Notes under the pieces: model-generated | What the model was told of the DNA's origin: nothing | The model's input: the letters and a program-made list of their open reading frames with translations, nothing else | The model's database searches: none | Source of the DNA: SpSt-583 sp034434015 | GTDB taxonomy: Bacteria > Chloroflexota > Anaerolineae > Anaerolineales > UBA6663 | Assembly (NCBI GenBank): GCA_034434015.1 | Contig: DAOUAB010000221.1 | Span: 1-47,069 of the forward strand | Length of the DNA: 47,069 nucleotides | Direction: 5' to 3' | In this document: positions 16,695 through 22,970 of the stretch, one piece after another | Layout of the letters: every line of letters starts with the position of its first letter | Position numbering within the stretch: position 1 is the first letter of the stretch | Program-made: the position numbers and the translations under genes

Positions 16695-17094
16695 CGAGAT
16701 AACTCTGCAAAATGACGGCGGCGGCGGCGGCGTGCTCCTGCGCCCGGCGCGCCCGGCGTTTTTTGCCGGCGGCCCGCAGCAGGCGGCGCGCCTCGTGCGA
16801 GGACAGGCTCTCGTCCCATAAGACGACCGGCAGCGACGTAAGGGCGCGCAGGGCCTCGGCCAGGCGCTCCGCCTGGCGCGCCCGCGGTCCGCGCTGGCCG
16901 TCGGCATCCAGCGCCAGGCCGACGACGAGGCCCCCGGCCGCCTGTTCATCGGCCAGCGCCACGATCCGCGCCGCATCCTGCCCACGGGCAGTATGCGTCA
17001 GGGTGGTCAGGGGGCGGGCCACCTGGCCGGTCTCGTCGGAGACGGCCAGCCCGATGTGCTGATCGCCCGGATCGACGGCCAGCCAGCGGGTCAT
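16663..17094 (-). CDS. ruvX: Putative Holliday junction resolvase / pre-16S rRNA nuclease RuvX (YqgF)
   Basis: 143 aa from ATG 17094 (MTRWLAVDPGDQHIGLAVSD), the conserved RNase-H-like start with the first catalytic Asp in VDPG. VVGLALDADGQRGPRARQ and VLWDESLSSHEARRLL (second acidic residue, Glu) follow. In E. coli YqgF the third catalytic Asp lies in KVDSASAVIIL; the aligned segment here is QEHAAAAAVIL, with His in place of Asp. YqgF acts in 16S rRNA 5'-end maturation, and roles at Holliday junctions are proposed. It lies 22 bases downstream of the baseplate-J-like gene and overlaps mltG. The family call is firm; activity is uncertain given the substitution. Confidence 0.88.
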   Translation of the reverse strand: MTRWLAVDPGDQHIGLAVSDETGQVARPLTTLTHTARGQDAARIVALADEQAAGGLVVGLALDADGQRGPRARQAERLAEALRALTSLPVVLWDESLSSHEARRLLRAAGKKRRARRAQEHAAAAAVILQSYLDAYPPETPPR

Positions 17095-17116
17095 CGCCGG
17101 CGCCCCCGGCGCTGGT

Positions 17117-18634
17117 TCAACGCACCACCACATCCACGCGCAGCCACAACCAGGGGAGATAAGGAAACCATCGGGCGTACCAATCGGGATAGAGCGCGAT
17201 TTCCGGCGCGGCGCTGAGCGGCACGGACGCCTGGATCAGCCCGGCCGCGCGCTCCACCGGCTGGCCGAGGGCCAGGCGGCGCACGAAATCGCGGTCCAGG
17301 TCGGGCGCCAGTGTGCCTTCGGCGGTGACGGCCAGCCGGATACGCCCGGCCTCATCCAGAGTCGGCGGCGCGGCGCGCGCGAAGCGCAGGGGCGCGTCGG
17401 TGAGGGCGGTCCCGGGCGGGAGGCGGGCGCGCAGGCCGGCCTCCGCCACCTGGCGCGTATCGGCGTCCGAGATGACCAGGCCGGCGGCCGCCAGGCGCAG
17501 GGTCAGCCCGAGCGCGTCGGCCGGTTCGCCGACGGCGTGGTCGAACGACTCCGCCAGCACTTGCGTCACGGTCACGGTCTCGGCCACCAGCAGCTCGCCC
17601 GGACCGAGCTGAGCCGTGATGGCCTCGCGGGCGGACTCGGTCAACTGCGCCTCGAGCGCCTGGCGCAGCGCGTCGCGGTCCGCCTGGGCCACGGCCGCGC
17701 GCTGGCCGACCGAGCCGCCCTGAGTGGGCGCGACGTTGGTGACCGCCAGCTGGGTGCCCAGCGGCCCGTCGATGGCGTTGATCTGGCCGGCGGCCACGTT
17801 GCCGTTGGGCCCCAGGTCCACGGCCCGCACGGCGACCGTCGCCGTCGCGCCCAGGCGGCCTTCCACCACGGCCGGCTCCAGGGTGACGAAGCGCACCGGC
17901 GCGCCGCTGGTCGTCCGCACGCTCGTCCCGGCCGGCACCGTGGCGGGCGTGCCGATCAGGTTGGTGAACACGACCTGGCCGGTGGCGTTGGCGTTGGGCA
18001 CGTCCACGATGCCGGTGGTGGGCCAGAGCTGCGTGGTCTGGACCTCCACACGCATGCGCCGGGCGGGGATGACGGCGGCGGCCGGGTCCACTGCGGGCTG
18101 GTCCGGATCGGCGGTGAGCTCCGTGGTGACCGTCAGCGGCCAGCGGGCCGGCGTCAATGTGACCGTGGCGGACGGCACCAGACCGGAGGCCAGAGTCAGC
18201 AGGGCGGCCAGCCCCAGGGCGAAGACCAGCACGCGCAGCGTCAGGCTCATCCAGGGCGGCAGGCGGCGCCGCCCGCGCGCGAACTGCGCCGCCCGCAGCG
18301 CGTCGGTATCCGGGCGTGGGGCGCGGCGGTCAGGGCGCAGGCGCGGCAGGCGGCTGCGCCAGCGCATCCGGCGTGTGGCCTCCACCGAGGCGAAGACCGG
18401 CAGGCCGAGCTCATCGGCGTGCGCGCGCACCGCCGCGTCGCGGGTCACCAGGGCCAGTTGCGCGCCGAGTCGGTGGGCGTGGCGGTGGAGCAGCACCAGG
18501 TCCAGCCGGCGCTGGAGCACGCGCCCGCGCGGCGGCCAGACGAGCAGCACGCGCTGGGTCTGGACCCAGCCCATCTTGTCGCGCGTGGAGACGTAATCGT
18601 CGTGCGGATCGAGCTGCAGGATTTGCTCTTTCAT
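17117..18634 (-). CDS. Baseplate J-like domain membrane protein
   Basis: 505 aa. Residues 1-~125 form a cytosolic domain (RDKMGWVQTQRVLLVWPPRG, RRLDLVLLHRHAHRLGAQLA, ALVTRDAAVR) that looks like a small alpha/beta fold and is very Arg-rich toward its end. One TM helix spans ~129-152. The outer part contains a baseplate-J-like segment: TPATVPAGTSVRTTSGAPVRF, VRAVDLGPNGNVAAGQINAI. Such non-phage baseplate-J proteins recur in Chloroflexota and cyanobacteria with unknown function; the domain otherwise builds phage-tail baseplates. No other tail or secretion gene is nearby, so a contractile system is not supported. It heads the unit with ruvX, mltG, lipoprotein and glycosyltransferase, hinting at an envelope role. 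A CATAAT -10 lies 12 bases before its start. Confidence 0.75.
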   Translation of the reverse strand: MKEQILQLDPHDDYVSTRDKMGWVQTQRVLLVWPPRGRVLQRRLDLVLLHRHAHRLGAQLALVTRDAAVRAHADELGLPVFASVEATRRMRWRSRLPRLRPDRRAPRPDTDALRAAQFARGRRRLPPWMSLTLRVLVFALGLAALLTLASGLVPSATVTLTPARWPLTVTTELTADPDQPAVDPAAAVIPARRMRVEVQTTQLWPTTGIVDVPNANATGQVVFTNLIGTPATVPAGTSVRTTSGAPVRFVTLEPAVVEGRLGATATVAVRAVDLGPNGNVAAGQINAIDGPLGTQLAVTNVAPTQGGSVGQRAAVAQADRDALRQALEAQLTESAREAITAQLGPGELLVAETVTVTQVLAESFDHAVGEPADALGLTLRLAAAGLVISDADTRQVAEAGLRARLPPGTALTDAPLRFARAAPPTLDEAGRIRLAVTAEGTLAPDLDRDFVRRLALGQPVERAAGLIQASVPLSAAPEIALYPDWYARWFPYLPWLWLRVDVVVR

Positions 18635-18646
18635 ACGCCGACGGCA

Positions 18647-18659
18647 ATTATGCTACACT
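18647..18659. promoter_or_regulatory. Abutting divergent -10 elements
   Basis: Minus strand CATAAT (18647-18652) lies 12 bases before the baseplate-J-like gene start. Plus strand TG-c-TACACT (TG 18651-18652, hexamer 18654-18659) lies 26 bases before the grpB-like ATG. The two elements overlap by two bases, so RNA polymerase could probably use only one direction at a time. Confidence 0.5.
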
Positions 18660-18685
18660 CTGGCGCAGGAGCCAAAACGCCTCGC

Positions 18686-19225
18686 ATGGCACGCCGCGTC
18701 GATGTCGTCGCGTATGATCCCGCCTGGCCGGCGCTGTTCCGGGCCGAGGCGGAACGGCTGCGCGTGGTCTTCGGCCCGGAGCTGGTGGCCTGCCACCATG
18801 TGGGCAGCACGGCCGTGCCCGGGCTGAGCGCCAAACCGATCATCGACCTACTCGTGGAGGTGCGCGCGATCGAGCGCGTGGACGCGCTGAATGAAGCCAT
18901 GATCGCGCTGGGCTACACGCCGCGCGGCGAGTTCGGCATCCCGGGCCGCCGCTACTTCTTCCGGGCGCTGGGCGAGACCCGCACGCACCACGTCCACTGT
19001 TATCCGGCCGGCCATGCAGAAGTGCTGCGCCACCTGGCCTTTCGCGACTATTTGATCGCGCACGCGGACGTGGCGCGGGTGTACGGGCATCTGAAGATTG
19101 ACCTGGCGCGCGCGCATCCGTGGGATATCGACGCCTACGTCGACGGCAAGGACTCTTTCGTGAGGGAGGCCGAGCGGCAGGCGCTGGCCTGGGCGCGCCG
19201 GCAGCGGGAGTTGCGGCGTGACTGA
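18686..19225 (+). CDS. GrpB family protein (nucleotidyltransferase-like fold)
   Basis: 179 aa, typical for the GrpB/UPF0157 family. Conserved segments: DVVAYDPAWPALFRAEAERL at the N-terminus, HHVGSTAVPGLSAKPIIDLL (the G-S-T-x-V-P-G-x-x-x-K-x-x-x-D signature of nucleotidyltransferase-like proteins), HHVHCYPAG and LAFRDYLIAH. GrpB-like domains also occur fused to CoaE and are proposed nucleotide-binding enzymes, but the reaction is not established. The start was placed at ATG 18686 because the family N-terminus begins there; AGGAG lies ~14 bases upstream. The stop overlaps the GTG start of the next gene by 8 bases, so it forms one transcription unit with the GRD-motif and WD40 genes. Confidence 0.88.
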   Translation: MARRVDVVAYDPAWPALFRAEAERLRVVFGPELVACHHVGSTAVPGLSAKPIIDLLVEVRAIERVDALNEAMIALGYTPRGEFGIPGRRYFFRALGETRTHHVHCYPAGHAEVLRHLAFRDYLIAHADVARVYGHLKIDLARAHPWDIDAYVDGKDSFVREAERQALAWARRQRELRRD

Positions 19226-19889
19226 CCCGGCGCCCGGCGCGGGCGGCGCCAACCTGAGCGGCCAGGAAGTGACGGTCGGCCGGGATGTGGCCGGGCGGGA
19301 CATCATCTACAACGTTCAGGGCGTGGACCCGGCGGTGCTGCGGCAACTGGAACAGCAATTGAACGAGTTCCTAGCGGCCTCGACCCTGTTGCAGCGCAAG
19401 CTCGAAGAATGGAAAGAGCTGCACAACGTCCTGCACGACCTGTTCATCCGCTTCGGCACCTGCCGGGACGCCGTCCCCGAGCTGAGCCAGGCGGACGAGG
19501 GCGGCCTGTCCGGCCTGTTCGGCGGCAACACACGCCGCAGCCGGCTGGAAAAACAGTTCTTTGCGGTCCAGACCAACTGGGGCCAGTGTAAGATCACGCT
19601 CAACGAGCTGCGCCGCATCACGGCGGCCCTGAAGCTGGTCGGGCCGGCGCGCGATCCGGGGGCTGCGCCTGACCCGGATCCGGACAAGGTCATGGAGCGT
19701 CTGCAGCAGGCCGGGTTGAAGATTGACGCGGCGCTCAACGAGCAGGACCGCCAGGACCTGGCCGACTCGCTCAGCGAGCTGGGGCACGAGCTTGACGAAT
19801 ACTTGTACCAGGTGGACAAGGCGCTGCGCGAGGTGGCGCGGGCCATCAACGCCCTCCCCCAGCAGATCCGGTTGACAACCCGTCTATGA
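19218..19889 (+). CDS. Unknown protein with N-terminal GRDVAGRDI motif and helical body
   Basis: 223 aa, GTG start overlapping the grpB-like stop by 8 bases. I do not recognise the whole protein. Residues 17-32 (EVTVGRDVAGRDIIYN) match a short glycine-aspartate motif found at the N-terminus of many Chloroflexota and cyanobacterial proteins tied to STAND/NACHT-type and effector-associated modules. The rest (38-223) is largely alpha-helical with heptad-like stretches: LRQLEQQLNEFLAASTLLQR, KLEEWKELHNVLHDLF, LNELRRITAALKL, LADSLSELGHELDEYLYQV. No TM or signal. The last base overlaps the next gene's ATGA, so the WD40 protein is co-translated. It may be the cytosolic partner of that membrane protein; this is inference from coupling only. 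Confidence 0.65.
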   Translation: MTDPAPGAGGANLSGQEVTVGRDVAGRDIIYNVQGVDPAVLRQLEQQLNEFLAASTLLQRKLEEWKELHNVLHDLFIRFGTCRDAVPELSQADEGGLSGLFGGNTRRSRLEKQFFAVQTNWGQCKITLNELRRITAALKLVGPARDPGAAPDPDPDKVMERLQQAGLKIDAALNEQDRQDLADSLSELGHELDEYLYQVDKALREVARAINALPQQIRLTTRL

Positions 19890-21508
19890 ACACACTTTTC
19901 GACGAGCTGCTCCAGAAGCATCAGGCGCTGCAACAGGAGGCCGGGGCGGAGGCCACGCCGGAGCACATCGAGCGGGTGAAGCGCGTGATGGCCGAGATCG
20001 TGGCGGCCGGGGAGAAGATCGGCGACCCGCGTCGGCGGGACAACCTACGCAGCGTGCTGCGTTACTGGGGCGCGTGGGTCTACGAGCGCACCGGCGAGTA
20101 TCCGCCTTCACAACTGGCGCCGGCCGCGCCCGAGATCATGGCCGGGAACGCCGGCCTGTTCGCCGGCCCGCGCGCCTGGTTGTGGGCCGGGGCCGCCGTC
20201 GTCGTCGTGCTGGGCGTGGTGTGGGCGATCTTCGCGCTGTCTCAGACCATGGCACAGGCCACGCCCACGGCCGTGCCCGGCGCGGTGGAGGACGCCACCG
20301 ACCGGGCCGCGCTTGCCGCCACTCAGACCGCGCTGGCCGAGATCGAGACGCGCGTAGCCAGCACCGTGCTTCCGGTGTCTTCGGCGACGCCTTTCGCCTC
20401 GGCCACGCCTGCGCCGCCGACGCTCACGCCGAGCCTGACACCGTCGCCCACCATCACCCCCTCGCCGACGACGACCTTCACCCCCACGCCCGGCCCGACG
20501 CCCACGCCCGGTTTCGCGGTCGCCCTGCGCGGGCATTCCGACACGGTGATGGCGCTGGCCTTCAGCCCGGACGGGGCGCTGTTGGCCTCGGGCGGCCTGG
20601 ACCGGACGGTGCGCGTCTGGGACGTGGCCCGGCAGACCCTCCGGCAGGCTGAGCCGGTGACAGTGAACCAGTGGGTTTTCAGCCTGGTGTTCGCGTCGAA
20701 CGGCAGCCGCGTGTTCGTGGGGTCCGGCTTCGGCCTGCAGGGCGGGGGCCAGGTCGGCGTCCTCGACGTGGACCAGAACGATCTGCTGTTCCAATCCGAC
20801 ACCCTCTTCATCGACAACGTCACCAGCCTGGCCCTGGACCGCTTCGGCACGCGGCTGGCGGTGGGCAGTATCGGCAACGCGCCCGAAGATGACACGGTCT
20901 TCCTGAGGCTCCTGCAGCCCGACTCGCTTTCACGCGTGGCGCCCTTCAGCGACAACCCGATCTTCTCGGTGGCCTTCAGCCCGGACGGGGATCGCCTGCT
21001 CTACGGCGGCACCGACCGCGCCCTGTACGTGCGCGACCTGCGGACCGCCAACAACCAGCGGACGACGATCGCGGCCCAGGACCGGCACTCGGGCTTCGTG
21101 CGCGGGGTGGCCTTCAGCCCGGTGGACGGCACGCTGGCCGCCTCCGCCAGCGAGGACGGGACCCTGCGGTTATGGCGGCTCGGCGACCGGGCGATCACGC
21201 GCCTGGCCACCCTGCAGAGCGGCGCGGCCCGCCTGTTTGCCCTGGCGTTCAGCCCGGACGGCAGGCAGATCGCGGCGGCCGGGGCCTCGCCGGACGGCAA
21301 CAGCCTGGTGGAGTTGTGGGACGTGGCGGCGGCTGTGGAGGGCGACCCCGGCGAGCCGTTCACGCTGAGCGCCGCCGCAGCCGAGATCGGCCAGACCGTG
21401 AACAACCAGAGCGCGCTGGCGTTCCGGGCCGTAGCCTACAGCCCGGACGGGCGTCTGCTGGCCGCCGCCGGCGACGACCCGGCCATCTTCATCTGGACCG
21501 TGCGCTGA
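19886..21508 (+). CDS. Single-TM WD40 repeat protein with helical N-terminal domain
   Basis: 540 aa. Residues 1-~75 are helical (LLQKHQALQQEAGAE, RSVLRYWGAWVYERTGEYPP) and resemble small adaptor domains of bacterial signalling proteins. One TM helix lies at ~97-118 with Arg on its N-terminal side, suggesting the N-terminus is inside. A helical stretch (~133-160) and a Pro/Thr/Ser-rich linker (~163-208) follow. The C-terminal part carries seven WD-like blades: clear ones at LRGHSDTVMALAFSPDG, FSVAFSPDGDRLLYGG, VRGVAFSPVDGTLAAS, FALAFSPDGRQIAAAG and FRAVAYSPDGRLLAAAG, and two weak ones between the first and second clear ones. This fits one complete seven-bladed propeller outside the membrane. 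It overlaps the GRD-motif gene by 4 bases. It may be a membrane sensor or scaffold; ligand unknown. Confidence 0.8.
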   Translation: MNTLFDELLQKHQALQQEAGAEATPEHIERVKRVMAEIVAAGEKIGDPRRRDNLRSVLRYWGAWVYERTGEYPPSQLAPAAPEIMAGNAGLFAGPRAWLWAGAAVVVVLGVVWAIFALSQTMAQATPTAVPGAVEDATDRAALAATQTALAEIETRVASTVLPVSSATPFASATPAPPTLTPSLTPSPTITPSPTTTFTPTPGPTPTPGFAVALRGHSDTVMALAFSPDGALLASGGLDRTVRVWDVARQTLRQAEPVTVNQWVFSLVFASNGSRVFVGSGFGLQGGGQVGVLDVDQNDLLFQSDTLFIDNVTSLALDRFGTRLAVGSIGNAPEDDTVFLRLLQPDSLSRVAPFSDNPIFSVAFSPDGDRLLYGGTDRALYVRDLRTANNQRTTIAAQDRHSGFVRGVAFSPVDGTLAASASEDGTLRLWRLGDRAITRLATLQSGAARLFALAFSPDGRQIAAAGASPDGNSLVELWDVAAAVEGDPGEPFTLSAAAAEIGQTVNNQSALAFRAVAYSPDGRLLAAAGDDPAIFIWTVR

Positions 21509-21553
21509 AGCTCGACCTGAGCTTATCCCCTCCTGATAGAAAGGCCTTCGCTC

Positions 21554-22912
21554 ATGACGATCACCGACATCCCCATTGAAATGACCGCCGAGGAAATGGT
21601 CCGGCTGACCAAAGAACACAACTTCTTCTCCTGGTCGGCGCAGGGGGCGGTCAACCCGATCCCGATGGTCCGGGGCGAGGGCGTCTACTTCTGGGACGCC
21701 CACGGCAAGCGTTACTTCGACCTGAATTCGCAATTGATGTGCGTCAACATCGGCCACGGCGACCGGCGCGTGATCGAGGCCATCAAGGCCCAGGCCGAGG
21801 CGCTGGTCTACGCCGGGCCGAGCATGGCCACGCGCATCCGGGCCGAGGTCGGGCGCGAGCTGGCCAAGGTGACGCCGGCGGGGTTGAAGAAGTTCTTCTG
21901 GGTGCTGGGCGGCGCGGAGGCCAACGAGAACGCGCTGCGCATGGCGCGCGCCGTCACCGGGCGGCAGAAGATCCTGGCCCGCTACCGGTCGTACCACGGC
22001 GCCACGTCCGGCGCCATTACGCTCACCGGCGACCAGCGCCGCTGGGCCAATGAACCCGGCCTCCCGGGAGTGATTCATTTCTTCGACCCGTACAAGTACC
22101 GCAGCCCGCTGTACCAGGAAGGCGACAGCGACGCCGTCTTCGCGCGCAAGTGCCTGGACCAGGTCGAAGAAATTCTGATGTACGAAGGCCCGCACACCGT
22201 GGCGGCCATCTTCATCGAGACCGTCACCGGCACCAACGGCATCATCGTCCCGCCGGACGGCTACCTCCAGGGCCTGCGCGAGATCTGCGACCGGCATGGC
22301 ATCCTGCTGATCACGGATGAGGTCATGGCCGGGCTGGGCCGCACCGGGGCGTGGTTCGCGGTGGATCATTGGGGCGTCCAGCCGGACCTGATGACGATGG
22401 CCAAGGGCCTGACCTCGGCGTACATGCCCCTGGGCGCGGTGGCCATGAACCAGCGCGTGGCCGACTATTTCGAGAACAACGTCTACTACGGCGGCCTGAC
22501 CTACAGCGCCCACCCCATGAGCCTGGCGGCGGCGGCCGCCAACCTGCGGGTGCTCAAGGATGACGACCTGGTCGGCCGCGCGCAGCGGATGGGCCGGGTG
22601 ATGGCCGAACTGCTCGAGGACCTGAAGGCCGAGCACAAGAGCGTGGGCGACGTGCGCTCCATCGGCCTGTTCGGGTGCGTCGAACTGGTGAAGAGCCGCA
22701 AGACCAAGGAGCCGATGGCGCCCTACACCGGCGGCGGCGCGGAGATGACGAAGCTGGGCGCTTTCCTGAAGGAGAAAGGCGTCTACGCGTTCACCTGGCG
22801 CAACCTGCTGCACACCAACCCGCCGCTGATCGTCACCGAGGCGCAGTTGCGCGAGGTGTTTGAAATCATCAACGAGGCGCTGACGATCACGGATGCGGCG
22901 GTCACGGATTGA
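21554..22912 (+). CDS. Class III PLP-dependent aminotransferase
   Basis: 452 aa, full length for class III omega-aminotransferases. PLP lysine K284 in MAKGLTSAYMPLG; the Asp binding the pyridine nitrogen is in LLITDEVMAGLGRTG; GGAEANENALRMAR and YRSYHGATSGAITLTGD are also typical. The segments resemble the taurine/beta-alanine:pyruvate group, but class III substrate specificity cannot be assigned by eye. Cytosolic; moves an amino group from an amine or omega-amino acid to a keto acid. GAAAGG lies ~9 bases before the ATG. It follows the WD40 gene by 45 bases, so it could be in that transcript, although function gives no link. It converges on the FAD/Fe-S oxidoreductase with a hairpin between them. 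Confidence 0.9.
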   Translation: MTITDIPIEMTAEEMVRLTKEHNFFSWSAQGAVNPIPMVRGEGVYFWDAHGKRYFDLNSQLMCVNIGHGDRRVIEAIKAQAEALVYAGPSMATRIRAEVGRELAKVTPAGLKKFFWVLGGAEANENALRMARAVTGRQKILARYRSYHGATSGAITLTGDQRRWANEPGLPGVIHFFDPYKYRSPLYQEGDSDAVFARKCLDQVEEILMYEGPHTVAAIFIETVTGTNGIIVPPDGYLQGLREICDRHGILLITDEVMAGLGRTGAWFAVDHWGVQPDLMTMAKGLTSAYMPLGAVAMNQRVADYFENNVYYGGLTYSAHPMSLAAAAANLRVLKDDDLVGRAQRMGRVMAELLEDLKAEHKSVGDVRSIGLFGCVELVKSRKTKEPMAPYTGGGAEMTKLGAFLKEKGVYAFTWRNLLHTNPPLIVTEAQLREVFEIINEALTITDAAVTD

Positions 22913-22922
22913 CCGAGCGGGG

Positions 22923-22970
22923 GAGCCGGGGGAGAGAGGCCCTTACCCCGGCTGAGGCCTCTCCCGGCTC
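22923..22970. terminator. Probable bidirectional terminator hairpin between convergent genes
   Basis: Two-part stem: GAGCCGGG / CCCGGCTC (22923-22930, 22963-22970) and AGAGGCC / GGCCTCT (22935-22941, 22956-22962), with a 4-base bulge on the left and a 14-base loop; 15 paired bases in total. No T-run follows on either strand, so it would be an atypical or rho-assisted terminator. The right half lies inside the last codons of the FAD/Fe-S gene. Confidence 0.5.

Noticed and set aside
17117..18634. Contractile injection system or prophage tail suggested by the baseplate-J domain
   Set aside because: No sheath, tube, spike or other tail gene is nearby, the protein has a membrane helix, and its neighbours are ruvX and mltG.
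20403..20520. Tandem repeats in the WD40 gene as a possible CRISPR or VNTR
   Set aside because: They encode the Pro/Thr-rich linker of the protein; the repeats are irregular and spacer-free.
21508..21524. Hairpin AAGCTC-loop-GAGCTT after the WD40 gene as a terminator
   Set aside because: Only six base pairs and no T-run; the aminotransferase gene follows at 45 bases in the same direction.
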